A DNA stretch of 64,000 nt from Symbiodinium natans (GCA_905221605.1 CAJNDS010002100.1:355001-419000), one strand, 5' to 3'. Positions 29,195 to 39,750 are shown, counted from the stretch's first letter. The notes: a model not told the origin generated them from the sequence alone. Numbers and translations: made by a program.

Positions 29195-29830
29195 ACTGTG
29201 CAAGCATTTTCAAAGCATTGAATCCTTCCCAAGCCCATGCGAGCATTGTGTTTGCAAACGGCGGAGGGAGGGCTGCGCCCGCCCAGCTCCCTTGCTCTTT
29301 TAAACCGTCGCCTCTGAGCTTTTGAATCCTGTCCAAGCCTATGCGAGCATTGGGTTTGCAAATGGGGGGGGGCTGCCCCCCCCCCCCCCCGCTTCTTAAA
29401 GCCATGCCAGCTTGCTTCAAAGCATATGAATCCTTTCCCATCATGCGAGCATCCCCCACGCTTGAAATTGGGGAGGGCTGCGCTTTTTTTTAGCCGGGCA
29501 AACTTGCTTCAATCATACGAATCCCTTCCAAACCCATGATGATGCGAGCATTGTGTTTGCAAATGGGGGGCTGCCCCCGCCCCCCCCCCCCCAACCCCCG
29601 GTTGTTTTTAGCCGGGCAAGCCTGCTTCAAAGCACACGAAACCCTTTTAAACTCATGATGCGAGAATTGTGTTTGCAAATGGGGGGGGGGGGGGGCTGCG
29701 CCCCGCCCCCCCGCCCCCGGCGCTTTCTAGCCGGTCAAGCCTGCTTCAAAGCATTCCAATCCCTTCCAAACCCATGATGCGAGCATTGTGTTTGCAAATG
29801 CGGGGGCTGCGCAGCCCCCAACCCCCGTGA
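29195..29830. repeat. Tandem repeat of about 110-125 bp with G/C homopolymers
   Basis: Five or so units each contain GCTTCAAAGCA, AATCCCTTCCAAACCCATG, ATGCGAGCATTGTGTTTGCAA and a G-run followed by GGCTGC and a C-run. Unit length varies with the homopolymers. Neighbouring G and C runs could form hairpins. Confidence 0.85.
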
Positions 29831-30720
29831 AAAAAGAGGGAATATATGCTGCTTTCCTACGAAAATTCAGAACTTATAGTGGAAGTTAAACTTTCCGATT
29901 AGAACAATAATTTAGCGTTTGCAGAAAAGAAATTAGAGCTTGTTATGAGAATATGGCAAACATGAACGAAAATACTTGTTGTCTGCGAGTCACAGATAGA
30001 GATAATGCATGATGTACTCTTATGAAAACATAGAGATTTAGCTTTTCATGTATTCCTCTCTCATGTCCTCCTCGTGAAGTATAGAGAAGAAGTCTGAACA
30101 TATTGACAAAATAGTAAACTATAGAAAATAGAGGTTTTCATTATAACATATAGAGAAATAGAGGTTTTCCTATGACAACATCTAAAATATGCAGACATGT
30201 AGAGGGTTTCTATATTAATATTAAAATACAGAGGTCTTGAGATTCAAATATGGGTAAAATAGAGGTTTCTGTAAAACTAACAAGAAAAGAGAATAAAGAG
30301 GTTTTCCTGCTAAAGTATAGAGAAAAGAGAGAGGTTTTCATGTTCAAGTTTTGAGACAATGGAGGTTGTCCTATTAAGATACAGAGAAAACACAGGTTTT
30401 CCGATTAAAATTCGGACCAGAAGAACAAAAACACTTTTAATTGCAAGTCACATGTAAGATAACACAGAGAATTTGTTTCTCATGTATTCCTCTCTCATGT
30501 CTTCCTCAATAAATACAGAGGAAAACTATGACAATAAAAGAGAGAGAAATAGAGGTTTTCGTATTAAAGTATAGAGAAATAAGACAAATGGAGGTTTTCA
30601 TAGTAAATGTAGCGAAAATAGAGGTTTTCATATTCAATTTTAGAGGAGAGAGAGGTTTTCCTATAAAAATACACAGAAAATCGAGATGTTCATATTAAAA
30701 TATACAGAAAACAGCAACAA
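29831..30720. other. AT-rich island with repeated AGAGGTTTTC motif
   Basis: Base composition drops sharply to AT-rich for almost 900 bp. The motif AGAGGTTTTC recurs many times at 25-50 bp spacing, often preceded by AGAAAATAG. No open frame of note exists. The island is flanked by two arrays of the same GC-rich minisatellite. Confidence 0.8.
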
Positions 30721-30890
30721 CGCGCCCCCGCACCCGCAGCAAAAAAAAAAACGCGCCGCCACACCCGCAGCAACAAAAAAACGCGCCCCCCGCACCCGCA
30801 GCAACAAAAAAAACGCGCCCCCGCACCCGCAGCAAAAAAAGAAACGCGCCCCCGCACCCACAGCAAAAAAACACCCGCAACAAAAAAAAT
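30721..30890. repeat. Second block of the CGCGCCCCCGCACCCGCAGC minisatellite
   Basis: Five to six units match those at 28866-29100. Their presence on both sides of the AT-rich island suggests one earlier array was split by an insertion. Confidence 0.9.
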
Positions 30891-31122
30891 ACTCTTACCG
30901 GGTAAGTACTAGGTTAACGCGCCTTAGTTTGCCTGGGTGCGGGCTCTGCGTGACACATCGTTCGTACTGGCAGGCGTGGTACGGAGCAGAAAAGCTGATT
31001 TTAGGGGGTTCCAAAAACTATTCCTTTTGGGACAGCATGGTTGGGAGTTATTAGTGAACCTCTTGCTCTTGGCACAGCATGTTTGGGATTTATTCGTGCA
31101 AGGTAAACGCTTGTGACAGATT

Positions 31123-31332
31123 TTCTTGTTCCACATCCTTGTATGTTGTACGAAGAGGCGAAAACGCTCTACATGCCAGTGTTTTGGGCGTAAGACGCTG
31201 TAAATACCAGTGTTTTGGGCACGGTCGAGAAAGGCATGGACGCTATCTTCTTGTTCCACATCCTTGTAAAGTATGTTGTACAAAGAGAGGCGAAATCGCT
31301 GTGAACACCAGTGGTTTGGGCATGGACGCTAT
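31123..31332. repeat. Direct duplication of an 85-125-bp sequence
   Basis: Copies start with TTCTTGTTCCACATCCTTGT at 31123 and 31248. Both continue with TATGTTGTAC, GAGGCGAAA, CCAGTG and GGCATGGACGCTAT. The first copy contains an internal doubling of CCAGTGTTTTGGGC. Confidence 0.8.
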
Positions 31333-31336
31333 ATGA

Positions 31337-31630
31337 ATGATGTTCTTATCCCCACCCCGAGGCAAAGCCGAAAAAACCAAAGGAAAACATCCAAAAACAA
31401 GGAAAGTACCAGGCAATCTGAAGCGCGTCGGCCAACTACCCACGTGTGCTGAGCTTCCCTTTGTGGGGAGCATGTGGCTTTCCTTTCAATCACTCCCGGC
31501 GCAGAACACAGAACTTGTGAATTGGCAGGACAGCCTCCGGAGAATCGGCGGCGTGTCAATCGAGGAGAGCCCCCAAGCACCACCCAAGAACTGCGTGGCT
31601 CAAGCTTTCTTGTGTACGAGCTTACGCTAA
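31337..31630 (+). CDS. Possible small coding segment
   Basis: A 97-codon frame runs to TAA at 31628-31630. It has a basic start and a mixed second half (LVNWQDSLRRIGGVSIEESP). Real coding status is uncertain and no domain is recognised. Confidence 0.25.
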   Translation: MMFLSPPRGKAEKTKGKHPKTRKVPGNLKRVGQLPTCAELPFVGSMWLSFQSLPAQNTELVNWQDSLRRIGGVSIEESPQAPPKNCVAQAFLCTSLR

Positions 31631-31651
31631 GCGATAGATAGACTTACTAAG

Positions 31652-31760
31652 ATGTGTCGCTCACTGAGGACGATGGCGCCTACAGAGATGTCACGCTGCC
31701 CATTGCCATCTTTCTCAGCAAGGAAAGCTCCTGCCGCGACATCATCGAGGATCGGATGGG
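31652..31760 (+). CDS. Exon-like segment, possible PA-domain-like strand pattern
   Basis: After acceptor CTTACTAAG the frame reads VSLTEDDGAYRDVTLPIAIF, then LSKESSCRDIIEDRM, to donor GG|GTGTGG. The LPIAIFLSKE pattern loosely recalls the IPVVFVSKEDG strand of PA domains, but this is a weak resemblance. It is the first of five + strand exons up to 32903. Confidence 0.45.
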
Positions 31761-31963
31761 GTGTGGGCATGGCCCGAAGCCGTAAAGTAAGCCACAGTCG
31801 GGATTCCTGTCGGAAGACTTCGGTCCCGCTAAGGGAGCTGTTGCAACCCCAACCCTATAATCCCTTTGTATCCCCTAAAGAATCTAAAAACACCTGTATG
31901 AGCCAAGCGGAAAGCCCGCAACCCAATCCGAGCCCGAAATGCCCCCCCCCCCCCCTGCGAAAG

Positions 31964-32034
31964 GCCTTCTTCCAAGAGCCGGCGTCGGAGGACGAGGAAG
32001 GCCCGCGGAGCGCCAGGGTCTTCGGTCTGCTTTT
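31964..32034 (+). CDS. Short acidic exon
   Basis: A C-rich tract and acceptor CTGCGAAAG precede AFFQEPASEDEEGPRSARVF, which ends at donor TTCG|GTCTGC. The following intron carries TTTAGGG-like strings. Confidence 0.4.
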
Positions 32035-32366
32035 GGGCTCAGGCGAACATAGGGTTCTAAATTTAGGGTCTTAGGGTTTGTAGGCTTTAGGGTTTAAGCT
32101 TCCTAGGGCTTTTCGCGGTTTAGGGGTTGAAGAGTCAGAGAGCTTGCGGGTTTAAGGGTTGAGGGTGTTCAAGCATGTTCTGTCTGAAGGTTTGAGTTCC
32201 AAAGAGTTTAGGATTTTGGGGGGTCGAGGGGTTCTGGGACTTTTCAGGCCTGTTGGAAGGGATTTCGGGCAGTTGAGGGGATGATTTCAGGTTCAGGGCT
32301 CAGTGTGTGTGGGATTTCGGGTTTGGGGCTTAGAGTTTGGGAGTTGGGGTCTGATTAAGTACGAAG

Positions 32367-32478
32367 TGCAAGTGGTCCAGCAATCGCAGCACCTGATGGG
32401 CGGGTGCTCCTGACAACAGGGTGCGAGAACCTTTGGGTGTTTCAGCTTCCCCGCCCAACTGGGCGCCTCATGCTTCGG
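32367..32478 (+). CDS. Exon with a WD40-like beta-propeller blade
   Basis: The frame reads ASGPAIAAPDGRVLLTTGCE followed by NLWVFQLPRPTGRLMLR. The APDGRVLLTTG...LWVFQL...TGR layout is that of one WD40 blade. The left boundary is AACGAAG|T and the right is CGG|GTTTCT. Neighbouring blades were not found. Confidence 0.5.
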
Positions 32479-32606
32479 GTTTCTAGAGGTTGTCCATCGC
32501 AAGAGCTCTGCAACGCGAAGAGCCCATTAAAACCCGATCATTTCTTTTATGTGCACCCTGTAAGCTAAGGCCTGTAGACCCTGTATAGGCCCCAAACTTA
32601 GCACCC

Positions 32607-32716
32607 GGCAGCAGCTGCCAGAAGTTCGATCCACTCCGAAGTCTTTGCGGCGCTCAAAGTCCTTCTCCAAGCGGCGTGCCGCTCGGCCAAAAGCATCAGT
32701 CGGCGGGGTTTCGAGG
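32607..32716 (+). CDS. Possible exon, frame uncertain
   Basis: More than one frame is open. The best by codon pattern reads SIHSEVFAALKVLLQAACRS. A GTTCGATCC string at 32625 resembles a tRNA B box but has no tRNA around it. The CCCTAAA-like intron at 32730-32812 follows. Confidence 0.3.
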
Positions 32717-32813
32717 CCCGGGTGTTCAGGGGAACCCTAGACCCTTTGGACCCTGTAAACCCTGCAAACCTTAAATCTTACAACACTCCCAAAAGCCCTC
32801 GAAACCACAAAAG

Positions 32814-32903
32814 ACCTACACCGCAAAGGCTGTCTCGGCTTTGTGGACGAGCCTGCGCCAGGGCCCTCAGCTTCCAAAAGTCCTGAGTCTGTCCATCTTC
32901 GGG
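32814..32903 (+). CDS. Possible exon
   Basis: After acceptor CCACAAAAG the frame reads LHRKGCLGFVDEPAPGPSAS and KSPESVHLR to a GC donor. The preceding intron is C-rich and telomere-like. Confidence 0.4.
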
Positions 32904-32989
32904 GCAATGTCGGTTTAGGCTCTGTAGGATTTAGGGGCACTGTTTCTTGGCACCTCCCCCCCCGGCAACGAGTCGTGTTCATACTAACT

Positions 32990-33706
32990 GTTCATGTAAG
33001 GTTTTGTCATGTCACTTGACGAGGGAGGGAGCGGGGGGGGGGGGGGGGTGGTGGGAAAGGATGTCGCGTGAAGGAACGCTGGAAGCAAAATCTGCCTTTA
33101 GGAAGGGCTCCGGGCTTCATCCGAACTTGCCAGTCAAACCCTGTCAAACCTGAAGCCTGCCCCAGGCCAGGTTCCATACGTAGACTTCTTTTGAGGGACC
33201 CGCCCGAAAGCCAAAAGGGGCCCTTAGCAGATTCCGCACCAGGTGAGCTGGGCTCTCATGTGCCAGGGGCTCATTGTCGGCGGCTCGGATATGCTGGGAG
33301 GGGCTGTACACGTGGAGGCTGACCTAAACGGTTGTCGCCTAAACATCTCTCAGGCGCATATACCTATGATACCTATGTATGCAGTACGGTAGAGCAGAAA
33401 GCACTAAGTTTAGCTCGACGCGCCCACGTGCGAAGCTGAGCTTCGAGTGCATCGGTTATGCAGTTTTGCATCTCGCGCGCCGCCACCATGGGTTTCCGCT
33501 CAAGGGAGGCTGTAGAAGCTGCCACGCACCCAACTCATCACCTGGCTCTTTGGCCCTCCACCTTAAACTCTACATCTAGACAGGTTTCGAGAGGTATCAG
33601 ACACAGAAACATATCACGTCATTGATTTCTATATATCTATATATACATGCACATTTAGCAGGCTAGCAATACCCGGGGCACAAGGTAACAGGGTGGCCTC
33701 CTCCAG
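32990..33706. other. Mostly non-coding; poly-G tract
   Basis: A G tract lies at about 33032-33048. A frame from about 33068 to 33322 is open but unconvincing. AT-rich TATATCTATATATAC lies near 33630. Nothing further could be supported. Confidence 0.35.
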
Positions 33707-33829
33707 GTGGTTAGCCCTCCATTCGAGTTACTTGAAGGCCCCGGAGATGCATGTGGGCTGCTGGGTACGCTGATGCCCGGTCTTGGGAACATCCGCATGG
33801 AGGCTTCGATTCTCGAAGAGAAAAAGAGG
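33707..33829 (+). CDS. Internal exon, phase 0-0
   Basis: The acceptor GCCTCCTCCAG ends at 33706 and donor AGAGG|GTAGGA follows 33829. The 41 codons read VVSPPFELLEGPGDACGLLG and end EASILEEKKR. It is Gly/Leu-rich then charged. Family unknown. Confidence 0.5.
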
Positions 33830-34403
33830 GTAGGATTCAGCAGTGCAAGTACTGGAAAGGAATGCAGGCTCTGTTTTGAAAACTGCAATGCCTGTACGAC
33901 GACATTTGTATTGCGGAACTGGCTGTTGTGATTCCTGGGTTGGTTTCCTGGGGCCGCTTTGGGCCTCTTCGTCTTTTTCAGGCCGTGTGTGGCGGAGCGC
34001 GCCGAAGGCACCAAGCAGCACCTCGCAGTTTCTCGAAGCCTTGCCTTGGGCTCTTTGGATGCTGCCATTTGTCATGTTGTCATGTTTAGCTTGATCCGAA
34101 TTCCATGACCCCGCACATCGAGGGCTGAGGGATGCAGGGATGCAGGGAACTGGTGACCGGGTTCGCCATGCAAGATAGAAGCGCAAAGGGACGGGGGGCT
34201 AAGAAGTGGTGGAAGCCCCTGCAGCTTAACGTCTGAAAGTTTGGACCCATCAGCAGTCGAAAGGCCCCTGCCGCATCCTCCACGTCCTGGTGGTGGCACT
34301 CGCCCACAGCCTGGCCAGGAGGAGCTAGGGTTTAGGGTTATAGTTTGCTAGTGCGCTGGCCCCCACCCGACCAGAAAAGACATGCTTGAGCGAGTAAAGG
34401 GCT

Positions 34404-34646
34404 CTACAGCCCGTATGCCGTTAAGCTCCGCACATGGAATATGGCGTGGACCAGCTGAGTTTCATCTTTAGTTTGTGCAGCAAGTTGTGCAAGGAGGACG
34501 TCTGACAGGCTTTTCAAGAGCTTGTTGATATTTGGTTGATGTTCAGCGTGGGCCACATGATTCGTGGTAAGGGACGGGGCCTTGGCAGCTACCCACATCC
34601 ACTTGACGTCGCGAACAGCTGAAGCAATCTCCATGCAAAGAAGCAT
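34404..34646 (-). CDS. Possible minus-strand coding segment (80 codons)
   Basis: The minus-strand frame begins MLLCMEIASAVRDVKWMWVA and contains LLKSLSDVLLAQLAAQTKDE, a plausible helical sequence, before a stop. It is one of the few minus-strand candidates. No splice context supports it and the family is unknown. Confidence 0.35.
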   Translation of the reverse strand: MLLCMEIASAVRDVKWMWVAAKAPSLTTNHVAHAEHQPNINKLLKSLSDVLLAQLAAQTKDETQLVHAIFHVRSLTAYGL

Positions 34647-35506
34647 GTGGCTTCCAGACGCGACGTTGAGTGCTCATGGAAATGCCATAAAAACGAGCTT
34701 GATTGGACGCAGGGCCAGCAGCGTACGATCAGGCTGTGTCAGGCTCCGATTGCAGTTGTGCGTCCAGAGTCTCTGCTGCCATCGCGCCATTTTGAAGCCG
34801 GAAAACGCCAAAGCAGTGTAAGCTACCTGTATAAGTGCTGCCAGAACTATAGCCTGCGCCAGTGTGTGCCCTATGTTCCGCTACCCAGCCTGCTTTGTTC
34901 TGAGTTCGCGTGTGCAATGTAGTTTCCACATATGTAGCTGGGAATCATCAGCACACTTCATGTTCGAGTTGTTGCTTCCACACAGTAAGGCTAATAACCG
35001 ACAGACATGTAGCTTTGGGCCATGAAGCACTGGAGGCAACCCACTGCTTTCTTCAATGAGCATCATTCTTTGGGGCGATGAAGCCAGGGAAATGTCTGGT
35101 CAGGTCTCTAGCCATCTGGTACCCCCTTTTCGTGCGAGCAAGGAGGGTCCTGGTGGCAGAGATCATGGGACGAGGGCGACCAGACCTTGAAGGCTGGGTT
35201 TTCGTCAGCCTTAAGCCCGGAACTTTAGAACCCTAGGAAGCCCAAGGAACCCTAGGAGGTGTATAGGAACCCTAGGAGCCCTAGGAGCCCTAGGAACCCT
35301 AAACCCGCGAAGCGAAAAAACCGACGAAAACCCTGAGGGCCACGCCCGACGGTGGACCGCGCGGAGCGACTCTGAGTCAGGCTCTCCGATCACAGCAGCC
35401 ATAGCTCAGGGAAGCCGCAATCCGTCTGGGGCCAATTTAGCATGAAGGGGTTTCGGGTTTAGGGGTTGAGGGTTGTAAGCGCATAGATCTCTGTCAACAT
35501 CGTCAG

Positions 35507-35632
35507 ATTCTGGGGGCCGTGAGAAGGAACATGTCCTGCGGCACCCTTCTGCCTCCAAGTCTCTGGCAGGTGCGAGAGAAGACTCAGCTGCTGCCCTGTT
35601 GCAAGAGGAAGGAGAACCAGAAGGCGCACGCC
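35507..35632 (+). CDS. Internal exon, charged
   Basis: After acceptor ACATCGTCAG the frame reads SGGREKEHVLRHPSASKSLA, then EDSAAALLQEEGEPEGAR, to donor GCC|GTAAAAAG. High third-position GC and both splice sites support it. Family unknown. Confidence 0.5.
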
Positions 35633-35897
35633 GTAAAAAGTTCTTTCAGGGTTAAAAACAAGGGCAGAGAGGACCGGCACCTCGCCAGGGCATTGAAGAT
35701 GCGCACCAGTTCCCTCAGAGCTTTAGCCTTTGATGCCTTTGGGTGCATACTAGTTGACCCCTTCAAGGGCGGTTTGGGTCCATGCGCCAGATCTCCTTAT
35801 CTACTGATTCTAGGGAATTTGGGAAGTATCATGGGAAAGACAAGGTACCTCATACCCTAAATGTCCAGAAGTTGGCCAAACATGTCCCTAAATTTCC

Positions 35898-36095
35898 CTG
35901 TGCAGAACCCTCAACCCTAAACCCCTAAACCCTCAACCCTAAACCCTCAACCCTAAACCCTAAACCCCTGCTAGAGCGGCTAGGACCCTTGGAGCTCCCC
36001 ACGCGGGCGTTGACGGTGCAAGGCTCCCAGCAGGGACGTGCTCGGAACTGAGCCTGGGGTCCTCTGAACTTAGGGTTTAGGGTTTAGGGTCGAGG
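35898..36095. repeat. CCCTAAA run, small exon, TTTAGGG run
   Basis: CCCTAAA/CCCTCAA units fill about 35898-35968 and end at acceptor CCCCTGCTAG. A short frame (RLGPLELPTRALTVQG, 35975-36051 to a TGA or to a GC donor at 36022) follows. TTTAGGG units begin at 36069. This is the same inverted-array layout as at 2770. Confidence 0.6.
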
Positions 36096-36422
36096 ATCTT
36101 GTTAGATTGTAGTTTAGGGTTTTTCAGGATTTTTCAGGGATATTCAAAGGAAGATTGTAGGGTTTACAGGGACATGAGAGGGTTTGTAGGGTTCACAGGG
36201 TTCATGGGGTTTATATGGTTTGTCGGGTTTACAGGGTTGTTAACGGCTTTCTAGGGTTTGTAGGTTTCGGGTATACTTCGTTCATGTTGTAATATATAAA
36301 TCGTGAGTCCATTGTCATATTGACTATCCCTGATGTGCTTCTATTGTTCTGTTCTGATTCTAGTCAGTATACAAATGTAGTGCTTCTGAAGCAACCTGGC
36401 AGACTGTTCTGCCTTCTCGGGT

Positions 36423-36500
36423 AAACCCTAAACCCTAAACCCTAAACCCTAAACCCTAAACCCTAAACCCTAAACCCTAAACCCTAAACCCTAAACCCCA
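36423..36500. repeat. Near-perfect (CCCTAAA) run, about 11 units
   Basis: This is the most regular telomere-like run in the window. It ends eight bases before the acceptor of the exon at 36509 and so forms the 3' end of an intron. Confidence 0.95.
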
Positions 36501-36508
36501 ATCCACAG

Positions 36509-36626
36509 CTCGGCCTCGAGCAAGGCCATGATCACCGGCAGAAAGCTGATCGAGAACCGAAGCTGGCGCATACCCAGCGGCTGGTGTCGTGGCTTGTTGG
36601 AGGCAACCCCAGGGAACTCTTTAAAG
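36509..36626 (+). CDS. Internal exon directly after a telomere-like intron end
   Basis: The acceptor CCAATCCACAG ends at 36508. The frame reads LGLEQGHDHRQKADREPKLA, then HTQRLVSWLVGGNPRELFK, to donor AAAG|GTCGCA. The protein is basic. Family unknown. Confidence 0.5.
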
Positions 36627-36699
36627 GTCGCATGCCCCCAACCCAAGAAGCCGATTTGCAGTATAACAAGCCATCTCATATGTTCGTAGAAAATATAGC

Positions 36700-36726
36700 A
36701 CACTGTATATATATATATATATACAC
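36700..36726. repeat. TA microsatellite
   Basis: (TA)n of about ten units within non-coding sequence. Confidence 0.85.
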
Positions 36727-37115
36727 GCAGTATGTACATATTGTATGCTATGCTCTCTTGCACTTGAATGGTTGCGGGGTCTGGGTTGCCGTCCGCCCAG
36801 GTATGCTCTGCACGTGGGCGCCCGCCCCTTCTCTGCCCTGGGTGACGAGTGGGTCCAGAGGTCGAGCTCACAGCGGGGTCTCTTTCTTTTTCGGGGTTTC
36901 GAGGTGCTTTCTTTCAGCACCCATAAGTTGATGCTCGTGTTGACATGGTACGGCTCCGTGTCGCAAAGGTTTTCGACTGTGAGACTTTCTGACCCCTTGG
37001 TGTGTTCCCAGGTCCCTTGTAGTACCTCCTCAACTAACATCTGAGGTTTGTCCAACATGCCACATGTACAGTCTGTACAGTGCTCCCAAACCCATCCTCA
37101 CTTGCAAAACCGCAG

Positions 37116-37198
37116 CCCCACGGTAGGCTGGAGTTGGCGTGGCCCGACGCGCCGCCCGAGGGGAGCCTGCCTTCGACGCGGATAGGCGAGGGCGCGAC
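37116..37198 (+). CDS. Internal exon
   Basis: After acceptor CAAAACCGCAG the frame reads PHGRLELAWPDAPPEGSLPS and TRIGEGA to donor CGAC|GTATATG, with very high third-position GC. Family unknown. Confidence 0.45.
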
Positions 37199-37327
37199 GT
37201 ATATGCATAGTTGGCATAGTTCTTTATACATGTTGAACATGTATACTGTTGAGGTTTACAGGCTTATTGCGGGATTTCAGGTGAGCATGCGAATTCGAGT
37301 CTGACGTCCTCCTGTCCTTAGGATTGC

Positions 37328-37786
37328 ATGCGGCCCGAACTGGGCACATTTAGGGGGTTCTATGACACGATTCGGTTAACAAAAACGCACAGTTACGGAG
37401 CGTTTCGATCCCATGTGCCCCTGCCAGTTGGCCTCATCCACATTTCGGAGCAGCGGCGCCTCAGAAGAAGAGATCCCCACAGGTTTAGGACAACCCATCT
37501 TAAATTTCATGACGAGATTCTGAGAGAACTCTGGCAAGAGTGTTTCGCTTTCCTTGGGGTCACATCCCCAGTTCCGGGCCCAGGCAGCCTTCGCAATGTG
37601 GCGGCGGCCAGTCTGTTTGGGCCGTGGGGCCCATCTGCCACATCATTGACGAGGCACCAGTACCATGGAGAGCACATGAGTCTGGGCCAAGTCGATTCTA
37701 TTCAGTTATGCGATCTTACATTTGTTATATTTGAGGCGGCTGTAGCCTTGTTCTTGGCTTGGGTTCAACCTGGGCTTTCGGGCTAG
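37328..37786 (+). CDS. Open frame of uncertain status (152 codons)
   Basis: The frame runs to a TAG at 37784-37786 without a clear domain. Parts of all three frames look moderately coding between 37540 and 37700, so this may be an exon plus intron or a decayed gene. Confidence 0.2.
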   Translation: MRPELGTFRGFYDTIRLTKTHSYGAFRSHVPLPVGLIHISEQRRLRRRDPHRFRTTHLKFHDEILRELWQECFAFLGVTSPVPGPGSLRNVAAASLFGPWGPSATSLTRHQYHGEHMSLGQVDSIQLCDLTFVIFEAAVALFLAWVQPGLSG

Positions 37787-38170
37787 GGACCTATTCCTGG
37801 AAGTGCAGAGCCCCAACTTTTTCTGTTACAGGTTCGTGATATACCAGGAACCGGTTTCTGAGCTTGCGATGGTCACGCCCCGGCGCGTGACTCGGAAGGC
37901 GATCCCAATGTGCATAGGATAAGGCACGCAGAGTGAGTTGCGAAAGATGTGGCATCTGAGTGTCCGAGCCAGATTGTCAAGAGTTTGACATCCACCTACC
38001 CAAAAATCTCGAAACCCTACCTAGGAGACCCCGGAGATTCAAAGGCTGTGCATGTTGTGAACTCTGACCGCGCAGCGTTTGGCCGCAGTGTAGCACAACG
38101 ATCTCAGCTGTCTCAGCTATGATCCAGACGAACTGATAAAGTAAACACAAGCTGCAGTCTGTTTGGCCGC

Positions 38171-39007
38171 ATGGTTTTTGGTGACTGGCACCGCGCTGTG
38201 TTTGTTGGAGTTGCTGTTGCCCTGGAGCTAGCTCTACTTGTCAAGCTGGTGGTGCTGGGTGTCAACTCCGGAAAGCAGAAGGCAAAGGAGTGGATTCAGA
38301 AAGGGCTTGCATTCCTCAAGTTCTTCTTCTTACTGGCCTCCCGGAAGGAAGATGCGAATTTTGTGAGGGAATCCGCGTACATGCATGCGCAGACATGCCG
38401 CGCGGTTGTTCATTATCTAACAGCAGTGGGCTTTGCTGGTGTACTCATTGGCCAAGTCATGCTGATTTGGTCACAGCCCTTCTGGCTTTCAATACCGCAG
38501 CTGTGGAACCTATTGCTTGCCACAGTGTTGGGTGTTGTGTGCATAGTCCTGCCATCTTTTACCCGAGCCTCCACGACCGATGCCCTCTACGTGGCCTTCA
38601 ATGCGCTGTCTGTAATAGGACTCCTCCCTTCACACTGCGCTCCCGAGCATCTGTTCAAATTCTGGATCGTGAATCTGATCCTGGTCCGCGTGCCCTCCCT
38701 ACCTCTGGCGAGGAGCGGCGTACCAGTTCTGCTTGCAAATGCAGCGTTTATGATACTCATCTTCCTGCGAATAAGCTTGCAAGACTTCGAGCTTGTGGAT
38801 ATTGATGGCCTTGACAATCTTGATTCCAGCCTCTTGATCCGTCTCGAGCTGTACGTGGCTGCGGCCAGCTTTGCGATGAGCGGCATGCTCCTAGCAGCTT
38901 GGATGCTCTTTTCCCAAAATGTCACCGGCATGCAGTACTGGTATGCCTACTTATACAACTGTTGCATCAACTCTCTTTTTTTTGGGAATCTTTCGAGATC
39001 TTTGTAG
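38171..39007 (+). CDS. Multi-pass membrane protein, N-terminal exon
   Basis: ATG 38171 opens a 278-codon frame with about seven hydrophobic helices. They lie near residues 9-31, 79-101, 107-129, 137-156, 164-182, 186-206 and 230-250. The C-terminal ~25 residues may be intron, since GT dinucleotides such as TACTG|GTATGCC at 38941 could be the true donor. The PAS-like exon at 39296 lies downstream on the same strand. A sensory or signalling membrane protein is inferred from a membrane block followed by PAS. Confidence 0.6.
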   Translation: MVFGDWHRAVFVGVAVALELALLVKLVVLGVNSGKQKAKEWIQKGLAFLKFFFLLASRKEDANFVRESAYMHAQTCRAVVHYLTAVGFAGVLIGQVMLIWSQPFWLSIPQLWNLLLATVLGVVCIVLPSFTRASTTDALYVAFNALSVIGLLPSHCAPEHLFKFWIVNLILVRVPSLPLARSGVPVLLANAAFMILIFLRISLQDFELVDIDGLDNLDSSLLIRLELYVAAASFAMSGMLLAAWMLFSQNVTGMQYWYAYLYNCCINSLFFGNLSRSL

Positions 39008-39295
39008 GGCGGGCCCCTGAAGGCAGTGATGAAGATGAAGGTGCAGCTGACCGTGGCTTGAGACTTTTTGTAGCACCGCTTTGTGGTTCAAAGGAAGAAC
39101 GAAACGACCTGCGCAGCAGACCGGCATTGTTTCTCTTTTTTACGTGCGCATGCATCGCTTAGCATACTTACATTCATCTCATACTATACTAAATCTAGAA
39201 GAAATCAACAAATACATAAACTGCATATATTTGTGTATGTGTATGTGTGTATGTATATATGTATAAAAAGAGAAAGAGAGAGATCGAATCCTGAG

Positions 39296-39750
39296 GTACA
39301 CACCGGCAACCTGTCCTCGGAGCTCACTGCGGCCTCGTCGCTGCTGAGGCTGACCTGTGATGCGGTGGTGGAGCTCGATAGCGAGCTGAGGCTGACTGCG
39401 CATTCCCCAGAGCTCTCCGCAATGCTGTTACATGACCGAGCTGGTGCGAGCCTGGACGGTAAGTGCATCACAGAATTCATGCAGCCGATTGACGCGGTCA
39501 GAGCGATCGAGCTCTTGGGAACCAGCAGCAACGAGTCAGGCTTGGCCAAGGCGGAGATCACAGCACATGCTTTTCACACACGCCTTGTCGACAGCTGCTC
39601 GAGCAGGTTGTGTGCAGAGGTCTTCCAAGTGAAGTACACGAAGTGCGACGGCCGCTGCTATCATCTGCTAGGTTTCCGTGACTTCACCGACATCAAATCC
39701 TTAGCCGGCATCAATGCGGTAGATGCATTCACGGAGGGGGAGGACTCCAG
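39296..39750 (+). CDS. PAS-like domain exon
   Basis: The acceptor AATCCTGAG ends at 39295 and the canonical donor CCAG|GTAAGT follows 39750. The frame reads LLRLTCDAVVELDSELRLTA, then DGKCITEFMQPIDAVRAIEL, and ends with a beta-rich part (FQVKYTKCDGRCYHLLGFRD) before FTDIKSL. That order matches a PAS fold: LCDAVVELDSELRL start, central helix, and YHLLGFRDFT as final strands. Just upstream are TATG microsatellites (39220-39265). The exon ends two bases into a codon. Confidence 0.6.

Noticed and set aside
32620-32640. A tRNA gene, from a GTTCGATCC B-box-like string
   Set aside because: No A box, acceptor stem or cloverleaf could be drawn around it.
36423-36500. A chromosome end suggested by a clean CCCTAAA run
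   Set aside because: Unique exonic sequence continues on both sides and runs elsewhere have opposite orientation, so it is interstitial.
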